The notes under the pieces are model-generated. The model saw only the letters and a list, made by a program, of their open reading frames with translations. It made no database searches and was not told the origin of the DNA. The position numbers and the translations under genes were made by a program. Shown in pieces: positions 51,881-60,358 of a DNA stretch of 64,000 nucleotides; the stretch's first letter is position 1, and every line of letters starts with the position of its first letter. The stretch comes from Dyella sedimenti. GTDB lineage: Bacteria > Pseudomonadota > Gammaproteobacteria > Xanthomonadales > Rhodanobacteraceae. Where the stretch lies: the NCBI RefSeq assembly GCF_022760995.1, contig NZ_JAKWJO010000001.1, forward strand, positions 558,001-622,000. The letters are read 5' to 3'.

Positions 51881-53016
51881 GCCATGGTTCTCAGCAGGAT
51901 GGCGCTGTGCGGGCCGCTCGACTGCGGCAGGCCCTGCTGGCAGCTCAACTGGTCCAGGATCAGGCCGCTGGCGGCCAGTTGCTGGCGCAGGCCGGGAAAT
52001 TGCTGCTCCAGCCGTTGCACGGTGCCGAGGCGCTCGGCCCACAGCCGCACCGACAGGCGTAGCTCGCGCAGCTGCAGCTCGCCCTGCAGGGGGCCGAGTG
52101 CCGGCAGGTCCAGCGCGAAGCCCAGGGTCCAGGCCGAGCCGCCCTCGCCCTCGGCGTGCTGCTGCAACTGGATCTGCAGGATGTCGCGGCCGTCGTCGCC
52201 TTGGACCGGGATCTCGATCATCCAGGCTGGCACGGTGGTGGCCTCCAACTGCGCCACCTCCACGCGGGCCAGGGCGGCATGCACTTCGCCATGCAGGCGG
52301 CCGAGCAGCGCGTCCACGTCGTCGTTGAGCAGCTCGGGCGGCAGCGTGACGCGCGGTTGCACCTGCAGGCCGCGTTGTTGCAACGGCGGCGGCGTTTCGC
52401 TGCCGCCGGAGGCGGTGCGCCGGGGGGGCAGGTAGTCGTCCAGCAGGCTGGCCAGGCGCAGCAGCGCGCCCTTCCAGTCCTCCTGGCTCAGCACCGCGTT
52501 GTCCACCTCCGACTGCGCCAGCTGCGATTCCAGGAACAGGCCGCTGCGGTTGATCGCCTCGCGCAGCCCTTCGCCGCTGGTGATCTCGGCCGGCGTGCGC
52601 ACGCCGTGTTCGAGCAGGGCCAGGGCGGGGCGCAGGTAGGCGGGCAGCTGGCGCAGCGCGGGACGCTGGGCCAGCGCATCCAGTGTGGCCAGCAGCGGCG
52701 CATAGCCGTTCTGCTGCGGCAGGCGCTCGCGCAGCGCCACTTGCAGGGCCGGCTCGGGCGTCTGCGGCGCGATCACCTCCAACTGCGGCTGCGCGCCCAG
52801 GCTCAGCACGCGCACCTGGAACTGCGAAGGCAGCTGGCCGCGCGGCGCCTCGGCCTCCACCGCCAGCGCGCCGATCTGCAGCACCAGCAGCCCCTGCGGA
52901 TTGATCCCCAGGGGTCGCGCAGCCAGCACCGTGCCGATGCGCCAGCTCTCGGCGGCACTGCCGGAAGCGGCGCCGGCCCAAGTGAGGGCGGCGAAACTGG
53001 TGGGTTGTATGACCAA
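51877..53016 (-). CDS. second FliK-like protein
   Basis: 379 residues from TTG 53016 (AAGGAG seven bases upstream; no ATG fits). The N-terminal part is a compact SWRIGTVLAARPLGINPQGLLVLQIGALAVEAEAP, then helices (LRQLPAYLRPALALLEHGVRTPAEI). The C-terminal ~110 residues have the FliK hook-length fold pattern: AWMIEIPVQGDDGRDILQIQLQQ, LGFALDLPALGPLQGELQLRELRLSVRLWAERLGTVQRLEQQFPGLRQQL. It differs from the main FliK (30842) in lacking the low-complexity ruler. Paired with the FlhB-C-like gene; both presumably late (FliA) genes. Confidence 0.78.
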   Translation of the reverse strand: MVIQPTSFAALTWAGAASGSAAESWRIGTVLAARPLGINPQGLLVLQIGALAVEAEAPRGQLPSQFQVRVLSLGAQPQLEVIAPQTPEPALQVALRERLPQQNGYAPLLATLDALAQRPALRQLPAYLRPALALLEHGVRTPAEITSGEGLREAINRSGLFLESQLAQSEVDNAVLSQEDWKGALLRLASLLDDYLPPRRTASGGSETPPPLQQRGLQVQPRVTLPPELLNDDVDALLGRLHGEVHAALARVEVAQLEATTVPAWMIEIPVQGDDGRDILQIQLQQHAEGEGGSAWTLGFALDLPALGPLQGELQLRELRLSVRLWAERLGTVQRLEQQFPGLRQQLAASGLILDQLSCQQGLPQSSGPHSAILLRTMA

Positions 53017-53067
53017 TCGAGACTCCTTGCGGCCGGGTGTCCTGCGCGCGCCCTTCCGTGCCTGTGA

Positions 53068-53094
53068 GGATCGGCTGCCCCGGTGGAAACTTGA
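53068..53094 (-). promoter_or_regulatory. FliA (sigma28) promoter of the fliK2/FlhB-C pair
   Basis: On the minus strand: TCAAGTTT, 11-nt spacer, GCCGATCC, 51 bp upstream of the TTG start. One of the closest FliA consensus matches in the window. Confidence 0.9.
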
Positions 53095-53172
53095 GCACGG
53101 TTTTGTGTCGCGGTTCGCGATTTCGCGATCGGTCGCCGGGCGGAGGGGGCCGCCAATGTGCGGCACAGCCCC

Positions 53173-53199
53173 TAAAGCGATCGCCGCCATGGCCGATAA
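53173..53199 (+). promoter_or_regulatory. FliA (sigma28) promoter of the second chemotaxis cluster
   Basis: TAAAGCGA, 11-nt spacer, GCCGATAA (perfect -10 box), 41 bp upstream of the STAS gene. Divergent from the promoter at 53068-53094. Confidence 0.9.
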
Positions 53200-53240
53200 G
53201 CAGGCCGTAGACCCCTGCGGGGGCGAGGCGAGGTCAGGCA

Positions 53241-53558
53241 ATGGGCAAGGCGGCACAACGCAAGGGTGGCGATGGGGCGCGCGTGATCGTGCTGCCCGCG
53301 GATTTCCGGCTGGGCGCGGTCGCCGGGGTCAAGGCCGACCTGGTCGAGGCCCTCGAGGCGGCCGGGGCGCAACTGGACGGTGGCGCGGTGGAGCGTGTGG
53401 ACACCGCGGCGCTGCAACTGCTGCTGGCCTATCGCCGCGAAGCGGCGGCGCGCGACCTGTCGCCGGCCTGGCGGGGCGTCAGCGAGGTGATGCGCGATGC
53501 CGCCGGGGTGCTTGGCCTGGCGCGAGATCTGGAATTGCCGGCGAACATGCCGGCCTGA
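53241..53558 (+). CDS. STAS-domain protein of the chemotaxis cluster
   Basis: 105 residues forming one STAS domain: VIVLPADFRLGAVAGVKADLVEALEAAGAQLDGGAVERVDTAALQLLLAYRREAAARDL. In anti-sigma-factor antagonists the motif is usually D-S-[A/G] with a phosphorylated Ser; here it is D-T-A, so Thr could replace Ser. Its partner is unknown; STAS proteins next to CheA/CheY occur in several proteobacterial chemosensory clusters. It is 14 bp upstream of the CheY-like gene and shares its sigma28-type promoter. Confidence 0.82.
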   Translation: MGKAAQRKGGDGARVIVLPADFRLGAVAGVKADLVEALEAAGAQLDGGAVERVDTAALQLLLAYRREAAARDLSPAWRGVSEVMRDAAGVLGLARDLELPANMPA

Positions 53559-53572
53559 AACTGAGGTGGAAG

Positions 53573-53935
53573 ATGGCGAAGATTCTTGCGGTTGACGATT
53601 CGGCTTCGATGCGCGGCATGGTGGCCTTCACCCTGCGCGGCGCGGGCCACGAGGTGAGCGAGGCCGAGAACGGCCAGCTGGCGCTGGATGCGGCGCGCGG
53701 CGGTAGCTTCGACCTGGTATTGGCGGACGTGAACATGCCGGTGATGGACGGCATCAGCATGGTGCGCGAGCTGCGCGCGATGCCGGCCTACAAGGGCGTG
53801 CCCATCCTGATGCTGACCACCGAGTCGCACACCGACAAGAAGATGGAAGGCAAGGCCGCCGGCGCCACCGGCTGGCTGGTGAAGCCGTTCGACCCCGAGC
53901 AGTTGCTGGCCACTGTCAAGCGCGTGCTGGGCTGA
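53573..53935 (+). CDS. CheY-like response regulator (cluster 2)
   Basis: 120 residues from MAKILAVDDSASMRGMV. Single receiver domain with the acidic pair in AVDDS, phosphoacceptor Asp about 52 in LVLADVNMPVMDG, Thr in LMLTTES and Lys in LVKPFD. It resembles the CheY of CheA/STAS-type clusters more than the FliM-acting CheY at 43160. AGGTGGAAG provides the RBS. Followed by two hairpins and then cheA2. Confidence 0.93.
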   Translation: MAKILAVDDSASMRGMVAFTLRGAGHEVSEAENGQLALDAARGGSFDLVLADVNMPVMDGISMVRELRAMPAYKGVPILMLTTESHTDKKMEGKAAGATGWLVKPFDPEQLLATVKRVLG

Positions 53936-53945
53936 GGCTCCTGAT

Positions 53946-53996
53946 CCCTCTGATTGAGGGGGGCGGGCAAACAGTCCCTCTCCCGTTGAGAGAGGG
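53946..53996 (+). terminator. two repeat-type hairpins between the cheY-like gene and cheA2
   Basis: CCCTC-TGATT-GAGGG (53946-53960) and CCCTCTC/GAGAGGG with a 7-nt loop (53976-53996), starting 10 bp after the stop. They belong to the GC-rich intergenic repeat family of this window. No T tract; could attenuate read-through into cheA2. Confidence 0.45.
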
Positions 53997-54133
53997 GTTG
54001 GGGAGAGGGTGCGGGGCTTGTGCAACCCTCGACGGAGCGCTCTGCCCGCATCCCCATCCGCCTGCCGGCACCTTCTTCCACGGGGAGAAGGGACTCGATT
54101 CGCAAGTCACCGTTCCATGAGAGAAGCATCCCC

Positions 54134-56107
54134 ATGAGCAAGGCCGGTCTGGCGCAGTTCCAACAGGTGTTCATCGAGGAGAGCCTGGAAGGGCTCGATA
54201 CGATGGAATCGTCGCTGCTCGCGCTGGACAACGGCGGCGACGGGGAACTGGTGCACACCATCTTCCGCGCGGCGCACTCGATCAAGGGTGGCGCGGCCAC
54301 CTTCGGCTTCCCCGAGATTTCCTCGTTCACCCATGAGGCCGAATCGCTGCTGGACGAGGTGCGCAGCGGCAAGCGCGCCATCGACGGCGGCATCATCGAG
54401 CTGCTGCTGCGCACGGTGGACTGCCTGCGCGGCATGTTCGCCCGCGCCCAGGGCGGCGAGCCGCTCAACGACGCGGTGGCCGCGGGGCTGCGTGGCGAGC
54501 TGGCCGCGGCGATGGGCCGTGGCGCGGCGGCGGGCGGCGCGCAGGAGCGGCGCGAGGTGGACCAGGCCGATGCCTGGACCGTGCGCTTCCGCCCGCATCC
54601 GGGCATGCTGGCCGGTGGCAACGACCCGCTGCGGCTGATCCGCGAACTGGGCGCGCTGGGCGAGATCGCGGTGACGCCGATCTTTGATCGCCTGCCCGCC
54701 ACGCTGGCGGCGCTGGAGCCGACCGAGTGCCACCTGGGCTGGACCATCGCGCTGAAAGGCCCGGCCAGGCGCGCGGACATCGCCGCCGTGTTCGACTGGG
54801 TGGAGGACGAGTGCGACCTCGCCATCGAGGCCCAGCACGTAGTGGCGCCAGCGGCCGCCGCCGCGCCCGCCCCGGCGGCCGTGGCCGACGCGGGCGCGGC
54901 GCGCGCGCAGCGCGAGGCCAGCGCCGAGTCCAGTTCGGTGCGCGTGTCGATCGACAAGATCGACGGCCTTATCAACCTGGTGGGCGAGCTGGTGATTACC
55001 CAGTCCATGCTCGACACCTTCCGCGAGGGCGAGATCGACGCCGCGCGCATGGCCGTGCTCGAACAGGGCCTGGCCCAGCTGGCGCGCCACACGCGCGAGC
55101 TGCAGGAAAGCGTCATGGGCATCCGCATGCTGCCCATCGCCTCCGTGTTCAACCGCTTCCCGCGCATGGTGCGCGACATCAGCCAGAAGCTGGGCAAGCA
55201 GGTGAAGCTGGAAATGATCGGCGAGCACACCGAGCTGGACAAGACGGTGCTGGAGAAGATCGGCGACCCGATGGTCCACCTGGTGCGCAACGCCATCGAC
55301 CATGGCCTGGAAACGCCGGACAAGCGCCGCGCGGCGGGCAAGCCGGATGTCGGCACGCTCACCCTGCAGGCCGCGCACCGCGGCGGCAGCATCGTGGTGG
55401 AAGTGTCCGACGACGGCGCCGGCCTCAACCGCGAGGCCATCGTCGCCAAGGCGGTCCAGCGCGGCCTGATCGCCTCCGGCGAAGGCTTGAGCGACGATGC
55501 CGTGGCCGAGCTGATCTTCCAGCCCGGCTTCTCCACCGCCGCCGTCACCACCGACCTGTCCGGCCGCGGCGTGGGCATGGACGTGGTCCGCCGCAACGTG
55601 GCGGACCTGGGCGGCTCGGTCACTATCCGCAGTACGCCGGGACAGGGCAGCGTGTTCACCATCACCCTGCCGCTGACCCTGGCCATCATCGACGGCCTCA
55701 CCGCCGCGGTGGGCGAGGAACGCTACATCGTGCCGCTGGTTTCCATCGTCGAATCGGTGCAGCTGAAGGCCGAGGCGGTGCGCAGCGTGGCCGGCGGCGG
55801 CGAGCTGTTCCGCTTCCGCGGCGAATACCTGCCGGTGATCCGCCTGCACGACGTGTTCGGCTGCAGCGGCGCGGTGCAGGCCATCGACCAGGGCCTGATG
55901 GTGGTGGTCGAGGGCGACGGCACGCGCGTGGGCCTGTTCGTCGATGGCCTGATCGGCCAGCAGCAGGCCGTGGTGAAGTCGCTCGAGGCGAACTATCGCC
56001 GCGTGCAGGGCATTTCCGGCGCCACCATCCTGGCCGACGGCTCGGTGGCGCTGATCGTGGACATCGTCGGGCTGGTCCGGCTGCAGGGGCGCCGCAAGGC
56101 GGCCTGA
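54134..56107 (+). CDS. cheA: chemotaxis histidine kinase CheA (cluster 2)
   Basis: 657 residues from MSKAGLAQFQQVFIEESLEGLD (ATG 54134). P1 with His 48 in RAAHSIKGGAATFGF; a P2-like region about 155-260 (WTVRFRPHPGMLAGGNDPLRLIRELGALGE); P3 (RVSIDKIDGLINLVGELVITQSML); P4 with LVRNAIDHGLETPD, SDDGAGLNREAI, FSTAAVTTDLSGRGVGMDVVRRNV; P5 CheW-like end. Unlike CheA1 it has a real P2-like domain and no EFEALLD repeats. With the following MCP, CheW, CheR, CheD and CheB genes it makes a complete array. Confidence 0.96.
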   Translation: MSKAGLAQFQQVFIEESLEGLDTMESSLLALDNGGDGELVHTIFRAAHSIKGGAATFGFPEISSFTHEAESLLDEVRSGKRAIDGGIIELLLRTVDCLRGMFARAQGGEPLNDAVAAGLRGELAAAMGRGAAAGGAQERREVDQADAWTVRFRPHPGMLAGGNDPLRLIRELGALGEIAVTPIFDRLPATLAALEPTECHLGWTIALKGPARRADIAAVFDWVEDECDLAIEAQHVVAPAAAAAPAPAAVADAGAARAQREASAESSSVRVSIDKIDGLINLVGELVITQSMLDTFREGEIDAARMAVLEQGLAQLARHTRELQESVMGIRMLPIASVFNRFPRMVRDISQKLGKQVKLEMIGEHTELDKTVLEKIGDPMVHLVRNAIDHGLETPDKRRAAGKPDVGTLTLQAAHRGGSIVVEVSDDGAGLNREAIVAKAVQRGLIASGEGLSDDAVAELIFQPGFSTAAVTTDLSGRGVGMDVVRRNVADLGGSVTIRSTPGQGSVFTITLPLTLAIIDGLTAAVGEERYIVPLVSIVESVQLKAEAVRSVAGGGELFRFRGEYLPVIRLHDVFGCSGAVQAIDQGLMVVVEGDGTRVGLFVDGLIGQQQAVVKSLEANYRRVQGISGATILADGSVALIVDIVGLVRLQGRRKAA

Positions 56108-56281
56108 TCGCCCGGGCTTTTTCCGCTTTCCCGCCTCGCCATGCCGGCTAGCCGGCCGGCGGAGCCTACCCGAAGCCGCGACAGGAAGCCGCGGCCGCCG
56201 CGATAGCCGGCGAAGAGCAGTACATGGAATGAATCCGGGGGACATCGCAACCCGGCCTTTTCATTCTCAAGGACACGTCCC

Positions 56282-57937
56282 ATGAAGTTCTCCCTGACGT
56301 ATATCGATCGCCTGAGCCTCGCGGCCAAGGTATGGCTGGTCATCGCCTTCGTGGTGGCGGGACTGGCCGCGCTCACCCTGCTTTCCGCCGTGGACAGCCG
56401 GCGGCTGCAGATGCAGGCCCGGGTGAACGCCCTGGGCGACGAGGTGGCCACGGCCATGTCGCTGCTGGACAGCTACCACGCGCGCGCCGCCGCCGGCGAG
56501 CTGGGCGAGGACGAGGCGAAGAAGCAGGCACTGGCCGCGGTGTCCGCGCTGCGCTGGGACAACGGCACGGGCTATGTCTTCCTGTTCGATTCGGGCTATG
56601 TCATGCGCATGCACCCGATCATGCCCAAGCGCGTGGGCATGAACATTCGCGACGAGGCGGATTCGCAGGGCACCTTCATGTACCGCAGGATGCTGGAGGC
56701 CGACCAGCGCGACGGCCATGGCGCCACCGAGTACCTGTGGCCGATGCCAGGCGGCCGGCAGGACGAGCACAAGATCACCTACACCGCCTGGTACAAGCCG
56801 TGGGACCTCCACGTGGCCTCGGGCGCCTACTTCGTGGACATCAACCAGCAGTTCCGGCATGCACTGGCGATCAGCCTGCTGGAGGCCGGCCTGGTCGGCC
56901 TGCTAGTGATCGGCGTGGTCTGGCAGTCCATGCGCAGCATCCGCCGCAACCTCGGCGGCGAGCCGGCCTTCGCCCTGGCGATGGCGGCCCGCATCGCCGG
57001 CGGCGACCTGTCCGCCCAGGGCGAGCGGCGCTTCCCGCCAGGCAGCATGCTCGATGCGCTGGAGCGCATGCGGGCCCGGCTGGTGGAGATCGTGAGCGAA
57101 GTGCAACGCGGCTCGCAGGTGGTCTCCGGCGCCGCGCGGCAGATCGCGCGCGGCAACGACGACCTCTCCCAGCGCACGCAGGAACAGGCCTCCAGCCTGG
57201 AGGAAACCGCCGCCTCGATGGAACAGATGACGGCTAGCGCGCGCCAGAGCGCCGACCACGCCGGCCATGCCGACCAGCTCGCCCGCAGCGCCCGCCGGCA
57301 GGCCGAGCGCGGCGGCGACGTGGCCGCGCGCACCAGCGAGGCCATGTACGAGATCGAGGCGGCCAGCCGCCGCATCACCGAGATCGTGCAGCTGATCGAC
57401 GAGATCGCCTTCCAGACCAACCTGCTGGCGCTCAACGCCGCGGTGGAAGCGGCGCGCGCCGGCGAGCAGGGGCGTGGCTTCGCGGTCGTGGCGGGCGAAG
57501 TGCGCAACCTTGCCCAGCGCAGCGCAGGCGCGGCCCGAGAGATCAAGGCGCTGATCGGCGACACCGCGGACAAGGTGCGCGCCGGCGCGGTGCTGGTGGA
57601 CGAATCGAGCCGGGTGCTGGCCGACATCGTCGGCGGCATCCAGCGCGTGACCGATATCGTGGCCGAGATCGCCGCGGCCAGCCAGGAACAGTCCTCGGGC
57701 ATCGACCAGGTCAACCGCGCGGTCACCCAGATGGACGAGGTCACCCAGCAGAACGCCGCCCTGGTGGAAGAGGCCGCCGCCGCCGCGCGCGCCATGCAGG
57801 AACAGGCCGAGGAACTGGCGGGCCAGGTCGGCTACTTCCGCCTGCAGGAAGGCGCCAGGGTTGCCGTTACCCGCCCGGCCCCGGCGCAGGGGCCCGCCCC
57901 ACAGCTGGCCACGGCCAGCGGCTGGGCCGGCCTCTAG
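56282..57937 (+). CDS. methyl-accepting chemotaxis protein with Cache-type sensor
   Basis: 551 residues. Membrane helices at about 17-37 and 198-218 bracket a ~160-residue periplasmic domain with single-Cache features ([58 protein letters not shown]), the type that binds small organic acids. HAMP and signalling hairpin follow; the tip reads [49 protein letters not shown]. The C-terminus (ASGWAGL) has no CheR-docking pentapeptide. The ligand is unknown. Confidence 0.93.
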   Translation: MKFSLTYIDRLSLAAKVWLVIAFVVAGLAALTLLSAVDSRRLQMQARVNALGDEVATAMSLLDSYHARAAAGELGEDEAKKQALAAVSALRWDNGTGYVFLFDSGYVMRMHPIMPKRVGMNIRDEADSQGTFMYRRMLEADQRDGHGATEYLWPMPGGRQDEHKITYTAWYKPWDLHVASGAYFVDINQQFRHALAISLLEAGLVGLLVIGVVWQSMRSIRRNLGGEPAFALAMAARIAGGDLSAQGERRFPPGSMLDALERMRARLVEIVSEVQRGSQVVSGAARQIARGNDDLSQRTQEQASSLEETAASMEQMTASARQSADHAGHADQLARSARRQAERGGDVAARTSEAMYEIEAASRRITEIVQLIDEIAFQTNLLALNAAVEAARAGEQGRGFAVVAGEVRNLAQRSAGAAREIKALIGDTADKVRAGAVLVDESSRVLADIVGGIQRVTDIVAEIAAASQEQSSGIDQVNRAVTQMDEVTQQNAALVEEAAAAARAMQEQAEELAGQVGYFRLQEGARVAVTRPAPAQGPAPQLATASGWAGL

Positions 57938-57949
57938 GCCCGTCCATCC

Positions 57950-58025
57950 CCCGGTAGGAGCGCACCCAGTGCGCGACCATGGCACGCCGGTCGCCTGGTC
58001 GCGCACTGGGTGCGCTCCTACCGGG
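57950..58025. repeat. large perfect REP-type palindrome
   Basis: Two perfectly complementary 30-nt arms (57950-57979 and 57996-58025) around a 16-nt loop. The arm begins CCCGGTAGGAGCGCACCCAG. It lies 12 bp after the MCP stop and before the cheW2 promoter. Half-sites of the same core occur at 7474, 25068 and 32113. Besides being a REP-like element it could act as a terminator for the MCP gene. Confidence 0.9.
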
Positions 58026-58055
58026 AGAGAGGCGAAAACCCACCTTTGACCTCGC

Positions 58056-58082
58056 TCAAGTTTCCCTTCCCGCAGCCGATTC
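58056..58082 (+). promoter_or_regulatory. FliA (sigma28) promoter of cheW2
   Basis: TCAAGTTT, 11-nt spacer, GCCGATTC, 49 bp upstream of the cheW2 ATG. It restarts transcription after the palindrome and would serve the cheW-mcp-cheR-cheD-cheB series. Confidence 0.9.
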
Positions 58083-58131
58083 AGACCCAGAGAGGGGGCC
58101 ACCGCGGCCGGCCCCGACGAAGAGGCAAACC

Positions 58132-58614
58132 ATGTCCGACACGCAATACCTCACCGTCAACCTTGCCCACGAGGAATACGGCATCGACATCCTCGCGGTG
58201 CGCGAGATCCGCGGCTGGACGCCGGTGACGCGCATCCCGCAGGCACCGCACTACGTGCTCGGCGTGCTCAACCTGCGCGGCGCCATCGTGCCGGTGATCG
58301 ACATGCGCCTGCGCTTCGGCCTGCCCCGCGAGGAATACGGCCCCACCACCGTCACCGTCATCATCACCGTGGCCGGCCGCAACTTCGGCGTGGTGGTGGA
58401 CGCGGTGTCCGACGTGCTCGACGTGGTCGCCGACGCGATCCGCCCAGTGCCGGACATGGGCACCGCGGTGGATACCGAATACCTGAAGGGGTTGACCTCG
58501 GCCGGCGAGCGCATGGTGCTGCTGCTGGACGTGGACAAGCTGCTGCAACCTCAGGATGCCCAGATGCTGGAGGCCGCGCTGCCCGCAGCCTCCGATGTAA
58601 AAGCCGTAGCCTGA
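58132..58614 (+). CDS. cheW: chemotaxis coupling protein CheW (cluster 2)
   Basis: 160 residues from [29 protein letters not shown]. The CheW fold is canonical: [33 protein letters not shown] and [13 protein letters not shown]. Joins receptors and CheA2. The ORF stays open to 57979, but those codons read through the palindrome and promoter, so ATG 58132 is used. mcp follows after 26 bp. Confidence 0.97.
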   Translation: MSDTQYLTVNLAHEEYGIDILAVREIRGWTPVTRIPQAPHYVLGVLNLRGAIVPVIDMRLRFGLPREEYGPTTVTVIITVAGRNFGVVVDAVSDVLDVVADAIRPVPDMGTAVDTEYLKGLTSAGERMVLLLDVDKLLQPQDAQMLEAALPAASDVKAVA

Positions 58615-58640
58615 CCGAATTAGCCGGAAGTGGAACCAAC

Positions 58641-60356
58641 ATGAAGAAGTTCACTCTGAAAATCCCCGCGTTGTCCGTCCGCAACCGGTTGCAAGCCGTG
58701 CTGGGCCTGCTGGGCCTGATGCTGATCGGCGGCGCCATCGTCGGCCTGGGCGGCATGCAGCTGCAGAACGATGGCATGGGCAAGATCTACGACGAGGAGA
58801 TCGTGCCCTCCCAGTTGATCTCGCAGATCTCCACCCGTTCGCTGATGTCCTTCATCCTGCTGGGCGAAGCCAGCAACCTGGTCGGCAAGCAGCCGGACCA
58901 GGTGAAGGCCAAGCTGGCCGAGTACGACAAGCTGGAAGCGGAAATGGCCGCGATGAAGAAGCAGTACCAGGCCATTCCGATGAGCGAGGCGGTGAAGAAG
59001 AACTTCACCGACTGGAGCTCCACCGACGGCGACTACAAGGACGCCAAGGATTCCCTGGTCGACGCGCTCAAGCAGGGTGACACCACCTCGGGCGAACTGC
59101 TTGAAATGCAGGTGCGTCCGCTGATGATGCAGCGCCAGGACTCGCTGGCCAAGCTGGTCGATGCGCAGCGCGCCGACGCCAAGCAGATCTATGACGGACA
59201 GGTCTCGCGCTACCACCTGATCCGCTTCTTCAGCGTGGTCGCCCTGATCGGCGGCCTGTTCGTGGCAGCGCTGATGGCCGTGTTCCTGATGCGTTCGATC
59301 CTGAGCGCGCTGGGCGTGGCGGTGAAGGTCGCCAACGAGATCGCCGGCGGCCGCCTGGGTCATAACATCGTGGTGCGCAGCAAGGACGAGTTGGGCGAGC
59401 TGCTTTCCGCCTTGCGCACCATGGACGAGCGCCTGAGCACCATCGTGGGCGAAGTGCGCCATGGCGCCGGTTCGGTCAGCTCCGCCGCGCAGCAGATCGC
59501 GCGCGGCAACGACGATCTCTCCCAGCGCACGCAGGAGCAGGCCTCCAGCCTGGAGGAAACCGCCTCCTCGATGGAGGAGATGACCTCCACCGTCAAGCAG
59601 AACGCCGAGAACGCCAGCCACGCCAACCAGCTCGCCACGGCCACGCGCCGCCAGGCCGAGCACGGCGGCGAGGTGGCCTCGCAGGCCAGCGCGGCGATGC
59701 GCGAGATCAACGACTCCAGCCGCAAGATCTCCGACATCGTCAGCCTGATCGACGAGATCGCCTTCCAGACCAACCTGCTGGCGCTCAACGCGGCGGTGGA
59801 GGCGGCGCGCGCCGGCGAGCAGGGCCGCGGTTTCGCGGTGGTCGCCACCGAGGTGCGCAACCTCGCCCAGCGCAGCGCGGGCGCGGCCAAGGAGATCAAG
59901 GGCCTCATCAACGACAGCGCCGAGAAGGTCAAGGTCGGCTCGTCGCTGGTGGACCAGTCGGGCAAGGCGCTGGCCGAGATCGTGGACAGCGTGAAGAAGG
60001 TCACCGACATCGTGGCCGAGATCGCCGCGGCCAGCCAGGAGCAGTCAGCCGGCATCGACCAGGTGAACCACGCCGTGCTGCAGATGGACGAGATGACCCA
60101 GCAGAACGCCGCCCTGGTGGAAGAGGCCGCCGCCGCCGCCCGCGCCATGCACGAGCAGGCCGGCGAACTGGCCCGCCAGGTGAGCTTCTTCCAGCTCGGC
60201 CAGGCCTCGTCCGAGGCGCCGTCCGAGCAGGCGCGCGGCAAGACCGTGATGGCCGAGGCCGAGGCGGTGTTCGCCGCCGTGCGCAACACTCCGGCCTCGT
60301 CGCGCCAGCCGCGCGCCGCCGAGGCGGCCGACGCGGGCGCTTGGAAGGAGTTCTGA
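58641..60356 (+). CDS. methyl-accepting chemotaxis protein with 4-helix sensor and CheR-docking tail
   Basis: 571 residues. Membrane helices at about 20-40 and 195-217 frame a ~150-residue helical periplasmic domain ([61 protein letters not shown]), the four-helix-bundle class of Tar/Tsr. HAMP and a signalling hairpin with tip [23 protein letters not shown] follow. The protein ends AWKEF, matching the x-[aromatic]-x-x-[aromatic] pentapeptide that tethers CheR/CheB; cheR is the next gene, 2 bp away. Confidence 0.94.
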   Translation: MKKFTLKIPALSVRNRLQAVLGLLGLMLIGGAIVGLGGMQLQNDGMGKIYDEEIVPSQLISQISTRSLMSFILLGEASNLVGKQPDQVKAKLAEYDKLEAEMAAMKKQYQAIPMSEAVKKNFTDWSSTDGDYKDAKDSLVDALKQGDTTSGELLEMQVRPLMMQRQDSLAKLVDAQRADAKQIYDGQVSRYHLIRFFSVVALIGGLFVAALMAVFLMRSILSALGVAVKVANEIAGGRLGHNIVVRSKDELGELLSALRTMDERLSTIVGEVRHGAGSVSSAAQQIARGNDDLSQRTQEQASSLEETASSMEEMTSTVKQNAENASHANQLATATRRQAEHGGEVASQASAAMREINDSSRKISDIVSLIDEIAFQTNLLALNAAVEAARAGEQGRGFAVVATEVRNLAQRSAGAAKEIKGLINDSAEKVKVGSSLVDQSGKALAEIVDSVKKVTDIVAEIAAASQEQSAGIDQVNHAVLQMDEMTQQNAALVEEAAAAARAMHEQAGELARQVSFFQLGQASSEAPSEQARGKTVMAEAEAVFAAVRNTPASSRQPRAAEAADAGAWKEF

Positions 60357-60358
60357 GC

